Assembly: GCA_903919075.1 (NCBI GenBank)
Contig: CAIXGR010000075.1
Location: forward strand, 1-64,000
DNA from: an uncultured Bacteroidota bacterium
GTDB taxonomy: Bacteria > Bacteroidota > Bacteroidia > Chitinophagales > LD1
Reading direction: 5' to 3'
DNA length: 64,000 nt
The number at the start of each line of letters is the position of its first letter. The stretch's first letter is position 1. The notes under the pieces were generated by a model, which did no database searches, was not told the origin of the DNA, and saw only the letters and a list, made by a program, of their open reading frames with translations. Below are positions 54,913-63,450 of this stretch, piece by piece. A program made the translations under genes and the position numbers.

Positions 54913-56268
54913 TTACATACTCGCTGTCGCAAAGCCTTGTCTTCCCTTTATCCGCCCGGATGAAGTTAATCCATCATAATGGCGGTTTAATAAATATGTT
55001 TCTATAGTTTGCAGGGTATCTAAAATTACACCCACCATAATCAAAATTGAGCTGCCTCCAAAAAACAGAGCGAAGGCACGGTTAACATCAAACATCATTA
55101 CCAAGGCAGGCATAATTGCCACAATACCTAAAAATATAGCACCGGGTAAAGTAATTCTTGAAATAACGGTATCAATAAACTCCTCAGTTTTTTTACCTGG
55201 TTTTACACCCGGAATAAAACCACTGTTGCGCTTTAAGTCGTCAGCTATTTGAGTAGGGTTAATAATAAGTGCGGTATAGAAATAAGTAAATGCTACTATC
55301 AATAAAAAGTAAACAGCATTATAAGGAACCGACTTAATATCATTGAAAGCAATCAGGAACTTTCCGTTCTGGTCGAAGCCCGGAAGGAATTGCGCTACTG
55401 TTGCAGGTAAAAACATAATTGCCTGTGCAAAGATGATAGGCATTACACCCGATGCATTTAATTTTAACGGAAGGTATTGACGAACACCACCCGACTGCAT
55501 CATCTTTCCGCCTTGTACTATATTTCTCTTTGCATACTGTACCGGTATTCTTCTGGTGCCTTGTATTAAAAGTATACATGCGCCAATAACTACTACTAAG
55601 AAAGCTAATTCGATAACGAATACTATCAATCCGCCTTTAGCAATAATTCTTGAAGATAATTCTTCGATAATAGAACCGGGGAAACGTGCAAGGATACCAA
55701 TCATAATGATTAGAGAGATACCATTACCTATACCTTTATCGGTAATTTTTTCGCCCATCCACATTACAAATAAAGTACCTGCGGTTAAGGTTACTATGGT
55801 TGAAATTGAAAATATAAACGGAGATAATGAAGGTATAACCGCAGCCGAATCAGCATTGCGCAAATACACTACATAACCTGCACCTTGAAAAGCTGTAACA
55901 GCAATAGTCAGTAATCTGGTGTACTGATTTAATTCGCGGCGTCCGCTTTCGCCTTCCTTTTGTAATTTCTGGAAATAAGGAATAGCCATGGTTAATAGCT
56001 GAATAGCAATAGATGCCGAGATATAAGGCATAATACCTAATGCAAAAATAGATGCACGTGCAAACGCGCCCCCTGCAAATAAGTTAACCAAGCCCAAAAT
56101 ACCACTTGAACCCTGCGATTTTATTGACTCTAACGATGTAGGGTCAATACCGGGTAGAGTGATATAAGTTCCTAATCTGTAAATAACAATGAGGCCCAGG
56201 GTAAGAAGAATTCTCTGTCTGAGTTCTTCTATACTCCATATCTCTCTTAATTTCTGAATAAGTTTCAT
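54913..56268 (-). CDS. secY: SecY preprotein translocase subunit
   Basis: A 451-residue inner-membrane channel protein with 10 membrane helices, the core of the Sec translocon. The ATG at 56268 (MKLIQKLREIWSIEELRQRI) is chosen over an upstream one at 56301, since the conserved opening starts here. RLGTYITLPGID, GIMPYISASIAIQLL, GKMMQSGGVRQYLPLKLN and the cytoplasmic loop before it are typical. It ends with GRIKGRQGFATASM. Confidence 0.97.
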   Translation of the reverse strand: MKLIQKLREIWSIEELRQRILLTLGLIVIYRLGTYITLPGIDPTSLESIKSQGSSGILGLVNLFAGGAFARASIFALGIMPYISASIAIQLLTMAIPYFQKLQKEGESGRRELNQYTRLLTIAVTAFQGAGYVVYLRNADSAAVIPSLSPFIFSISTIVTLTAGTLFVMWMGEKITDKGIGNGISLIIMIGILARFPGSIIEELSSRIIAKGGLIVFVIELAFLVVVIGACILLIQGTRRIPVQYAKRNIVQGGKMMQSGGVRQYLPLKLNASGVMPIIFAQAIMFLPATVAQFLPGFDQNGKFLIAFNDIKSVPYNAVYFLLIVAFTYFYTALIINPTQIADDLKRNSGFIPGVKPGKKTEEFIDTVISRITLPGAIFLGIVAIMPALVMMFDVNRAFALFFGGSSILIMVGVILDTLQTIETYLLNRHYDGLTSSGRIKGRQGFATASM

Positions 56269-56347
56269 GCTGCTATTTAAATAATTTTCTGTTCCAAGCA
56301 AAAAAGGATTTCCGTATTTTGGGAAATCCTCTTCATATCGGGATAAT

Positions 56348-56800
56348 TTACTTCACAATAGTTACTGTCCCACCTAGGCCTTCTATCTTTCCTTTTGCCG
56401 ATTCGCTGATGGCATGAACTTTAATGTCAATTTTCTTTTTCAATTCTCCGCTGCCCAATACTTTTAGCAAGGCACTTTTAGCAAGCATACCTTTTTCGCG
56501 AAGTCCGTCAACACTAATTTCTTTAAAGCCGTGCTTTTCAATCATGGCTTGAATTTGACCAAGATTAAGCGACTTATATTCAACACGCGAAAAATTCTTG
56601 AATCCTACTTTAGGCAACCTTCTTTGCAATGGCATCTGTCCACCTTCATGCGCAGGTTTACGTGAGTAACCTGAACGAGATTGGGCACCTTTATGGCCAC
56701 GGGCAGAAGTTCCACCATCGGTAGAGCCTTGTCCACGTCCTAATCTTTTTTTCTTTCTTCCTATTGAACCCGGAGCAGGTTTAAGATTGTGCAATTCCAT
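56348..56800 (-). CDS. rplO: 50S ribosomal protein L15
   Basis: A 150-residue L15, a late-assembling protein in the 50S core. It opens MELHNLKPAPGSIGRKKKRL, with the Gly-rich RGQGSTDGGTSARGHKGAQS, then GYSRKPAHEGGQMPLQRRLP. It lies between rpmD and secY. Confidence 0.98.
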   Translation of the reverse strand: MELHNLKPAPGSIGRKKKRLGRGQGSTDGGTSARGHKGAQSRSGYSRKPAHEGGQMPLQRRLPKVGFKNFSRVEYKSLNLGQIQAMIEKHGFKEISVDGLREKGMLAKSALLKVLGSGELKKKIDIKVHAISESAKGKIEGLGGTVTIVK

Positions 56801-56828
56801 TTTATAGATATTTATTACTGCCTGTTAA

Positions 56829-57008
56829 TTATTTATTCTCAACCTTGAGCAAATGCTGTACTTTACGAATCATACCGTCAATAGATAATGACCTTGTAAA
56901 TTCGTTGCTATCGCCTATTTTATTTAGCCCAAGTGCCTTCATTGTTCTTTTCTGGCGCTCGTCCTTTTCAATAGTGCTCTTTACCTTTGTAACTTTAACC
57001 TTTGCCAT
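56829..57008 (-). CDS. rpmD: 50S ribosomal protein L30
   Basis: A 59-residue frame read directly from the DNA: MAKVKVTKVKSTIEKDERQK, then RTMKALGLNKIGDSNEF and a C-terminal MIRKVQHLLKVENK. This matches L30 in length and sequence and sits in its normal place between rpsE and rplO. Confidence 0.96.
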   Translation of the reverse strand: MAKVKVTKVKSTIEKDERQKRTMKALGLNKIGDSNEFTRSLSIDGMIRKVQHLLKVENK

Positions 57009-57040
57009 TTTACTTTGGATTTTCTAAATTCTTGATTCTA

Positions 57041-57559
57041 TTATCCTTTGAAAACTTTCTCCATTGAAACACTGCGGTTTTTTGATACCGTGTAAGGGTC
57101 ACGCAATTTGCTTAGTGCATCTAACGTAGCTTTAATAACGTTGGCTGGGTTAGCGCCGCCTTGCGATTTTGCAAGTACGTCTTTAATACCAACACTTTCC
57201 AACACAGCACGCATAGAGCCTCCGGCAATTACACCGGTACCTTGTGATGCCGGCTTTAGCATAACCTTTGCTGCACCAAATTTACCATGCTGAACGTGAG
57301 GAATTGTTCCTTTAAAAATTGGAACATTCACCAGATTCTTCTTTGCATCGTCAATGCCTTTCTGGATAGCTTCCTGAACTTCGCGTGCTTTTCCTAAGCC
57401 TTCGCCTACAATGCCATTGCCGTTACCAACAACTACAGTTGCCGAAAAAGTAAATGTACGTCCGCCCTTGGTAACCTTAGTTACACGACGAATGTTCACC
57501 ACTTTCTCTTTCAGTTCCAGTTCGCTCGCTTTGAGCTTTTGCATATTCAATTTTGCCAT
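57041..57559 (-). CDS. rpsE: 30S ribosomal protein S5
   Basis: A 172-residue S5, involved in decoding accuracy and mRNA unwinding at the entry channel. It shows [40 protein letters not shown], then [19 protein letters not shown]. The order rplR-rpsE-rpmD is standard. Confidence 0.98.
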   Translation of the reverse strand: MAKLNMQKLKASELELKEKVVNIRRVTKVTKGGRTFTFSATVVVGNGNGIVGEGLGKAREVQEAIQKGIDDAKKNLVNVPIFKGTIPHVQHGKFGAAKVMLKPASQGTGVIAGGSMRAVLESVGIKDVLAKSQGGANPANVIKATLDALSKLRDPYTVSKNRSVSMEKVFKG

Positions 57560-57582
57560 TTCTATTGGTTGTATATCTAAGT

Positions 57583-57936
57583 TTAAAATTTAAGTCCACC
57601 TTCACGTGCTCCTTCGGCTAATGCTTTCACGCGGCCATGATATAGGTATCCGCCACGGTCAAACACCACTTCGGTAATGCCTTTTTCAGCAGCTTTTTTA
57701 GCTATTGCAACACCTACGGCTTTGCCTTGTTCGCTTTTTGTACCGTTACGGGTAAACTCCTTATCGCGGGTTGAAGCCGCTACAATAGTTCCGCCTTTCA
57801 CGTCATCTATCAATTGAACATATATCTCTTTATTGCTGCGGTATACGCTCAATCTTGGACGCTCAGTAGTTCCGCTTATTTTGCCGCGAATCTTAGTTCT
57901 GATTTTCTCTCTTCTTGCAATTTTATTAACTGCCAT
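57583..57936 (-). CDS. rplR: 50S ribosomal protein L18
   Basis: A 117-residue L18, a 5S rRNA binder. It has [19 protein letters not shown]-like [20 protein letters not shown], and [20 protein letters not shown], then [18 protein letters not shown]. It lies between rplF and rpsE. Confidence 0.98.
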   Translation of the reverse strand: MAVNKIARREKIRTKIRGKISGTTERPRLSVYRSNKEIYVQLIDDVKGGTIVAASTRDKEFTRNGTKSEQGKAVGVAIAKKAAEKGITEVVFDRGGYLYHGRVKALAEGAREGGLKF

Positions 57937-57974
57937 AACTATTAGGTTATTTGTTATTCGTAAATTATTACTTA

Positions 57975-58535
57975 CTATTTTTTAGCTGCGGCTGACTTAC
58001 CAGCTTTTCTTCTTAATACTTCGCCTACAAACTTGATACCTTTTCCTTTGTATGGTTCAGGCTTACGGATAGAGCGGATTTTTGAACATACTAAGCCCAA
58101 AAGTTCTTTATCGTTAGTTTCAAGTGTTATAATAGGGTTCTGTCCTTTATCTTGTTTTGCTGAAGCCTTAATTTCAGAAGGCAACAAAACTACTACCGGG
58201 TGAGAGTAACCTACGCTAAGTGTCAATACACTTTTGTTTACATCGGCACGGTAACCTACACCTACAAGTTCAAGATTGGCTGTGTAACCATCGGAAACAC
58301 CTTTTACCATGTTGCTTAATAAAGCGCGGTATGTACCGTGAAGCGATTTATGTCTTTTTTGCTCTGTAGGACGTTCAACGGTAACTACACCGTTATCTAT
58401 CTTAACTGCAATATCAGGATTAACTTCCTGAAACATTTCGCCTTTAGGGCCCTTTACCTTTACTGTGTTGCCCTTCATTACTTCTACCGAAACTCCTTTC
58501 GGTAATGTGATGATGGCTTTTCCTATACGTGACAT
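57975..58535 (-). CDS. rplF: 50S ribosomal protein L6
   Basis: A 186-residue L6 with the usual two similar domains, near the factor-binding site. [19 protein letters not shown] opens the protein and the C-terminal signature [20 protein letters not shown] is intact. It lies between rpsH and rplR. Confidence 0.98.
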   Translation of the reverse strand: MSRIGKAIITLPKGVSVEVMKGNTVKVKGPKGEMFQEVNPDIAVKIDNGVVTVERPTEQKRHKSLHGTYRALLSNMVKGVSDGYTANLELVGVGYRADVNKSVLTLSVGYSHPVVVLLPSEIKASAKQDKGQNPIITLETNDKELLGLVCSKIRSIRKPEPYKGKGIKFVGEVLRRKAGKSAAAKK

Positions 58536-58571
58536 ATATCTAAATTTGAAGTGTGAATTCGGAATAAAGAA

Positions 58572-58970
58572 TTAAAAAATTTCGCATAAAACCTCGCCAC
58601 CAATACCTTTCGATCTTGCTTCTTTTTCAGTCATTACCCCTTTTGATGTTGAAATGATGGCAATACCTAAACCGCTTAATACGCGAGGCAATTCCGTAGT
58701 GCCTTTATACTGGCGCAAACCCGGGGTTGAGATTCTTTTCAAATCTTTAATAACCGGTGCCTTTGTGGTACCGTCGTATTTCAACGCAATTTTAATAACA
58801 CCTTGCTTATCGGCAGTGTCATCAAATTTGTATTTAAGAATGTAACCGTGTTCGTACAGAATTTCGGTAATTCTTTTTTTCATTGTTGAAGCTGGAATTT
58901 CAACTAACCGGTGGCCGGCTTGCTGTGCATTCCTGATTCTTGTCAAATAATCTGAAATAGGATCGGTCAT
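58572..58970 (-). CDS. rpsH: 30S ribosomal protein S8
   Basis: A 132-residue S8, which binds the 16S central domain; in E. coli it also represses the spc operon. [20 protein letters not shown] and the C-terminal [20 protein letters not shown] are typical. It lies between rpsN and rplF. Confidence 0.98.
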   Translation of the reverse strand: MTDPISDYLTRIRNAQQAGHRLVEIPASTMKKRITEILYEHGYILKYKFDDTADKQGVIKIALKYDGTTKAPVIKDLKRISTPGLRQYKGTTELPRVLSGLGIAIISTSKGVMTEKEARSKGIGGEVLCEIF

Positions 58971-59031
58971 TTTATTTTCTTTTTATCGTTCTTTTACTAA
59001 TTCCCATTTTTTACCCTGGGCTTTGGGTTGT

Positions 59032-59301
59032 TTACCATGAAGACTTTGTAACGCCCGGAATTTTTCCATCGCTGGCCAAGTCGCGGAATTTAATACGCGA
59101 AACACCAAACATACGGATATACCCTCTGCCTCTGCCTGTAAGTGCACAACGGTTGCGCAGTCTTATTTTCGAAGAGTTTTTAGGTAATTTGTCTAACAAA
59201 CCCCATTCGCCTGCTTCTTTTAATGCTTTTCTTTTTTCAGCATATTTTTTTACAAGCGCTTCTCTTTTGCGTTGACGTGCTTCTACTGATTTTTTAGCCA
59301 T
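59032..59301 (-). CDS. rpsN: 30S ribosomal protein S14
   Basis: An 89-residue S14 of the long, zinc-free class: there is no CxxC pair, and [20 protein letters not shown] carries one Cys only. It ends VTKSSW. It lies between rplE and rpsH as usual. Confidence 0.97.
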   Translation of the reverse strand: MAKKSVEARQRKREALVKKYAEKRKALKEAGEWGLLDKLPKNSSKIRLRNRCALTGRGRGYIRMFGVSRIKFRDLASDGKIPGVTKSSW

Positions 59302-59341
59302 CGTTTATTTTTTATTACAATTCTTTATTTGCTTCAATTAA

Positions 59342-59914
59342 TTACGCTTCTTTAATCTCTTTTTTGAAAGGCATACCCAATTTTTCAAGTAAAGCATAAG
59401 CCTCTTCATTGGTTCTAGCAGTTGTTACAAACGTAATATCCATGCCATTCATCTTGGTTACCTTGTCTATTTCAATCTCAGGAAAAATGATTTGTTCTTT
59501 AATACCCAAAGTATAGTTACCACGGCCATCAAATGCCTTATTGTTTATACCTTTAAAATCGCGCACACGAGGCAACGAAACAGAAACTAAACGGTCAAGA
59601 AATTCATACATTCTCTCGCGACGTAGTGTTACACGTGCACCGATAGGCATTCCTTCACGAAGTTTGAAGTTAGATATCGCCTTTTTAGCTAAAGACGATA
59701 CTGATTTTTGTCCGGCAATAGCGGTCATTTCGTTTAAGGCAATATCCACCAATTTTTTATCGGAAGTAGCCCCGTTAACGCCTTGGTTTAAACAAATTTT
59801 TAGTAAGCGCGGCACCTGCATTACAGAGGTGTATTTGAATTCTTTTACCAGTGCTGGTATAATTTCGTCCTGATAGCGCTTCGCGAGGCGCGGAGTATAT
59901 TTTGTTTTGCTCAT
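59342..59914 (-). CDS. rplE: 50S ribosomal protein L5
   Basis: A 190-residue L5 that binds 5S rRNA and the P-site tRNA. The ATG at 59914 ([20 protein letters not shown]) is preferred to 59932, which adds six residues taken from the leader hairpin region. [26 protein letters not shown] and the C-terminal [20 protein letters not shown] are typical. It is the first ribosomal gene in the window. rplX and rplN, its usual neighbours, are missing upstream. It has its own promoter. Confidence 0.97.
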   Translation of the reverse strand: MSKTKYTPRLAKRYQDEIIPALVKEFKYTSVMQVPRLLKICLNQGVNGATSDKKLVDIALNEMTAIAGQKSVSSLAKKAISNFKLREGMPIGARVTLRRERMYEFLDRLVSVSLPRVRDFKGINNKAFDGRGNYTLGIKEQIIFPEIEIDKVTKMNGMDITFVTTARTNEEAYALLEKLGMPFKKEIKEA

Positions 59915-59927
59915 TTTATTACGTTTT

Positions 59928-59947
59928 AGCACGATTCCAACCGTGCT
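59928..59947 (-). promoter_or_regulatory. Hairpin in the rplE leader
   Basis: On the minus strand, perfect 6-bp arms AGCACG / CGTGCT enclose an 8-nt loop and end 13 nt before the rplE start codon, inside the predicted 5' leader. It may be a control site for an L5 or spc repressor; there is no evidence beyond position and stem. Confidence 0.5.
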
Positions 59948-59964
59948 TTGTTTAAAAAGGATTG

Positions 59965-59995
59965 CAAAAATAGGAGATAATAGCAGAGTTCCAAA
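59965..59995 (-). promoter_or_regulatory. Canonical promoter of rplE and the truncated spc operon
   Basis: On the minus strand TTTG (59992-59995), a 19-nt spacer and TATTTTTG (59965-59972) match the Bacteroidota consensus. The spacer starts GAACTCTG and the -7 box is followed by CAATCCTTTTT, nearly the same as at infA. Confidence 0.82.
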
Positions 59996-60113
59996 CTATT
60001 GGTGTGAAAATGTTTTCTTGTTATGAATTGGAAGTTATTCTGGCAGTTAACAAAACAAGTGTAGTCTTACCAAAAAAAGTCTGCCGGAGAACAGATGGAT
60101 TCAATATTTTTAG

Positions 60114-60130
60114 AGCCAATTTATTTGGCT
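60114..60130 (-). terminator. Weak hairpin after the lipoprotein gene
   Basis: AGCCAA / TTGGCT arms with a 5-nt loop lie about 60 bp beyond the stop codon at 60188. Only a poor T run follows on the minus strand, so termination here is uncertain. Confidence 0.3.
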
Positions 60131-60187
60131 ATCAATTACTTATATTGTTTTTTTGATTAAAAAATTATTGGAAGGACACGCTAAAAG

Positions 60188-60889
60188 TTATTTAAACTTT
60201 GGCTTTGTTTCGTATCGTACACTATCCAATCTTGTGGTAATTATCTGACCCGATGGAAGGATTTTATTTATGTAGCTAACCGAATCGAAAACTGAATACT
60301 CTTTAAGTGAATCAATTTTTACAAGTTGTTTTAGCGAATATGAAATAATTTCATTCCCTTTAATATAAGAGTTTGTCACTGCCTGCAAATCTATGGTTGA
60401 GTCAGTTTGATCATCAGGGCCCGTTTCCTGGCCACCACTTAATGAGAAATAGGAAACTGGATTGAATGTTCTATCAAGAAGGACATAAAATAATTCGTTG
60501 TAGTCATCACCTGAAACCCTGACAACTATTGGAGTCAGACTTCCAATATTTTTTTGTTTTGAAACGAAAATAGCACGCATATACTGAATAACATAGCCTG
60601 GATCTATTTTCCCTTCCTTAGCCATAATTGGTATAATCAATTTCATCTTTTGGGCGCTATCCAAATAAATGATGGGGATGCGCATTGTTGAGTCCGCAAA
60701 TAGTTTATCTGTTTTCTCATCATACCAAAACATATTTTCTATCAGCGAACTTTGAATATCCTTGAATGGAAACAAACTATCGGGCAATTGAAATGCATCT
60801 GTGTTTATCTGTTTTTTATCTATCGCAGTTTGATTGTTGGAACAAGCGGAAAGTAAAAGAACTAATAAAAGATAAAGTAAAATTTTCAT
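60188..60889 (-). CDS. Lipoprotein of unknown function
   Basis: A 233-residue predicted lipoprotein: signal MKILLYLLLVLLLSAC with lipobox Cys16. The mature part is acidic and hydrophilic, with no recognised family. It is the last gene of a three-gene minus-strand operon; the previous gene ends 12 bp before its start. The lipobox places it at the inner or outer membrane. Its role with the two upstream cytoplasmic-looking proteins is unknown. Confidence 0.75.
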   Translation of the reverse strand: MKILLYLLLVLLLSACSNNQTAIDKKQINTDAFQLPDSLFPFKDIQSSLIENMFWYDEKTDKLFADSTMRIPIIYLDSAQKMKLIIPIMAKEGKIDPGYVIQYMRAIFVSKQKNIGSLTPIVVRVSGDDYNELFYVLLDRTFNPVSYFSLSGGQETGPDDQTDSTIDLQAVTNSYIKGNEIISYSLKQLVKIDSLKEYSVFDSVSYINKILPSGQIITTRLDSVRYETKPKFK

Positions 60890-60901
60890 GTCGTTAAGCA
60901 G

Positions 60902-61252
60902 TTATTTGCCTGATGGGTAAAATGATTTTGTTACTTCAATAGTTCCTACAATATTGCTGTTAAACTCTTCAAGATCTTCGGCTGGCACCCAAAGTTCATT
61001 ATGAATTTGGCCACCTACATTTTGCACCTCAAACTTTTTTAAATAATCGGATTTGACAGCAAACTTCGTAACAAAACCTGAACCGGAAGCGGCAACGTTC
61101 CAATCTCTTGCAATTTGTATAGCGTAATCTTCATTCATTACCGGGTAAAAAATTGGCTGCTCAGGAAGCCGAGGAGGAAATTTTTTCCAACCTGCTTCTT
61201 CAATCAAAGCGAGTTCTAATGGCCCAACCGGCCTGAAAAGTATAGTTGTCAT
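60902..61252 (-). CDS. Small protein resembling the 'ADP-ribosylation/crystallin J1' group
   Basis: A 116-residue soluble protein from ATG 61252 (MTTILFRPVGPLELALIEEA), whose ATGA overlaps the TGA stop of the upstream gene; an in-frame ATG at 61267 adds five residues. The block FPPRLPEQPIFYPV, with RDWNVAASGSGFVTKF and ELWVPAEDLEEFN, is highly characteristic. I recall a widespread bacterial family of about 120 residues sometimes annotated ADP-ribosylation/crystallin J1. No catalytic function is established, and I cannot verify the family by search. It sits in the middle of a three-gene operon. Confidence 0.75.
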   Translation of the reverse strand: MTTILFRPVGPLELALIEEAGWKKFPPRLPEQPIFYPVMNEDYAIQIARDWNVAASGSGFVTKFAVKSDYLKKFEVQNVGGQIHNELWVPAEDLEEFNSNIVGTIEVTKSFYPSGK

Positions 61253-61731
61253 TTGCTCGCTATCCATTCGAATCTTTTTCTAAACCCTTCATAAACCCTT
61301 CTTTCCTTTTCATCCTTTGCCGTTTTAATGGTGCTATTAATGCTTCTCAAAAATTGTTCTGTTAGTTCTTTGCTAATTTCAACTTGCGAACTTTGTCCAT
61401 AAGCGTCCGAAGACTGTGAAGCCCCTTCTATGTAATATTTCAAATAATCTGTTCCGCCTCTTATCAATAGTTGTTGACCCAGTATGTGAAATTTATTATA
61501 TATACACCACGCTTCTTTAGAGTATTTTCCAAGCTCAAGATAAAGGTCCCGAACGAGTTCAAGTTTTACTGTGCCAATCTGCGGAATAAGAAACTCACAA
61601 AGCTCTGCTCTAAATTTGTAATTGTCATCCTGGAATTTGGCACCGTGTTGTCCATTCCAATCAAATTTTATTTTGTCAAAATCCACTAGGGAATAATTAT
61701 CAGCGAATAATTGAAGTGTTGTGTTGTCCAT
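61249..61731 (-). CDS. Hypothetical soluble protein, first gene of a three-gene operon
   Basis: A 160-residue protein with no signal or membrane segment, predicted mostly helical (LVRDLYLELGKYSKEAWCIY; the C-terminal half is rich in Lys and Glu). I recognise no family. Its stop codon overlaps the next start as ATGA, so the two are translationally coupled and probably work together. It is separated by 30 bp from the thioredoxin-family gene upstream. Confidence 0.75.
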   Translation of the reverse strand: MDNTTLQLFADNYSLVDFDKIKFDWNGQHGAKFQDDNYKFRAELCEFLIPQIGTVKLELVRDLYLELGKYSKEAWCIYNKFHILGQQLLIRGGTDYLKYYIEGASQSSDAYGQSSQVEISKELTEQFLRSINSTIKTAKDEKERRVYEGFRKRFEWIASK

Positions 61732-61761
61732 CTTTTAAGTTCATTTTTGCTAACCGGCACA

Positions 61762-63225
61762 CTACTTCCTCAACTCATTTTCCAATTCGCTTGCGGTCAT
61801 GGGTTTGGCTATTATTTTCTTTTGCTTGTCTAATAGCAGCATAGTGGGCGTGCCGGTAACATTATAGTCTTTGGCAACCTTACTGCCCCAACCTTTAAGT
61901 TCCGAGCAATTAATCCAGTTGTAGTTGCCATCGTTAATAAATTTCTTCCACAGGGTTGAGTCGGTATCAATAGAATAAGCCAGCACTTCTAATTTTTTAT
62001 GTGCAAGGCCACTGTTTATACTTTCGTAAACCACCTTTACCGGCGGCAACACAGTAGTGCAGTGCGGGCACCAGCTCGACCAAAATAAGACCAGCATATA
62101 ATCAGTATTAATTTCAGAAAGCTTAACGGGCTTACCGTTAATGTCATTCATCTCAATACCAGGTGCGGGCTGGCCGATAGCCAGTTTTTTCATTTTTTCA
62201 GCTTTAATTGAATAGTCATCCTTCAACTCATCATTTTTGCAAGAGGTGGCCAAGTATTTGTCGGTAATATATAGCACCACTTCTTCCATGCCTACTTTTT
62301 CAAATCCTTTAGTAAGATATACCAGCACATAATTGTTAACAGCGTCATTTACCTTTACCTTACTTGCAACAACATCGGTAGCCTTCTTATATTCCTGTGC
62401 CTGCTGTACTGATGTGCGCTGTTTATCGTAGAACAATGACATAAACGACATTATTTTATCGGGAAGCAAACTGGTGCGCAATATTATGGTATCGGTAAAA
62501 TCTACATCATCCAAAAAATGGGCCTTTATATATTCACTTCTCTCTAAATCGGTCATTTTCTGCGTTGCCTCTACAAACTTGAAGAAGCTGGGCTTTTGCT
62601 GAATTTTTATAATTCGGGCGGCAACGGTATTTGCATTTTTTTCAAGAAAGCCACTAACATACTTTTGTTGCTCTGCCAACACTTTTTGAAAATGCTTTTC
62701 TATTTCATCATAAAAGCCATCTGTGTGCGGATAAAAGCGCAGGGTTTGACTTAAAATTTCTAACCGGTCCTGATATTGATGTTTCATGGTACGAAAAAAA
62801 TCGTAATACAACCGGTTTTCGTCAGATTCAATAACCCTTAGGCTATCAATTACATACCCAAACGTAGTGTTAAACTTTATGTTAGCGTAATTGAAAATAA
62901 GGTCGATATTGTTTTCTTCACTGCTGGTTAAATCGGGTTTATAGGTTCTACCCAACAATAATTTGTAAATGCCAATTGGCATGTTTCCGGCAATTTGCAT
63001 TTGAAAATTGCCGCCGCTATCGCAAACTACCGAATCGATTTTTTTCAAATCATCGCCATGCACCGAGGCGAGGTATATCTTTTTTTGAGATAAGCCCTTA
63101 ACAGTTCCCTTTACATAATAAGTTTCAGCGGCTGATGGTTTGCCCCCTGATGGTTCTGCACTGCTTGCTTTGCAGGCAAACACGAACAGGAAAAATACTG
63201 TAACAATTGAGTTGTATAAATTCAT
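61762..63225 (-). CDS. TlpA-family thioredoxin-like protein with DUF4369-type N-terminus
   Basis: A 487-residue exported protein. The N-terminal signal (MNLYNSIVTVFFLFVFAC) ends in a possible lipobox Cys18. Residues about 35-140 resemble DUF4369 (YYVKGTVKGLSQKKIYLASV). A helical linker covers about 150-350. The thioredoxin domain fills about 355-487, with the redox pair in FWSSWCPHCTTVLPP and the cis-Pro in NVTGTPTMLLLD. It is a likely periplasmic thiol-disulfide oxidoreductase. Its own promoter lies just upstream. Confidence 0.9.
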   Translation of the reverse strand: MNLYNSIVTVFFLFVFACKASSAEPSGGKPSAAETYYVKGTVKGLSQKKIYLASVHGDDLKKIDSVVCDSGGNFQMQIAGNMPIGIYKLLLGRTYKPDLTSSEENNIDLIFNYANIKFNTTFGYVIDSLRVIESDENRLYYDFFRTMKHQYQDRLEILSQTLRFYPHTDGFYDEIEKHFQKVLAEQQKYVSGFLEKNANTVAARIIKIQQKPSFFKFVEATQKMTDLERSEYIKAHFLDDVDFTDTIILRTSLLPDKIMSFMSLFYDKQRTSVQQAQEYKKATDVVASKVKVNDAVNNYVLVYLTKGFEKVGMEEVVLYITDKYLATSCKNDELKDDYSIKAEKMKKLAIGQPAPGIEMNDINGKPVKLSEINTDYMLVLFWSSWCPHCTTVLPPVKVVYESINSGLAHKKLEVLAYSIDTDSTLWKKFINDGNYNWINCSELKGWGSKVAKDYNVTGTPTMLLLDKQKKIIAKPMTASELENELRK

Positions 63226-63232
63226 AATTTTT

Positions 63233-63264
63233 CAAAGATATATAAAGAACCTTTTGCTTTGCAA
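63233..63264 (-). promoter_or_regulatory. Promoter TTG-N21-TATCTTTG for the TlpA-like gene
   Basis: On the minus strand TTG (63262-63264) is spaced 21 nt from TATCTTTG (63233-63240). The box ends 7 nt before the start codon at 63225, so the mRNA would be nearly leaderless. Confidence 0.55.
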
Positions 63265-63450
63265 GAGATTGATAAGCAAATAAACACAAGCTTTTTAGTT
63301 TCAAACATACATTGCATTTTTTTGCTATTTAATTTTAGGTTTTTTCACATTAATAATAGCTTTACCTTGTAAACCGGTAATCAATACCATAGCCGAGATT
63401 ACAAATTTATTCTGTTTATCTTTATAGCAGCTTAACCATAAAATCAACAA

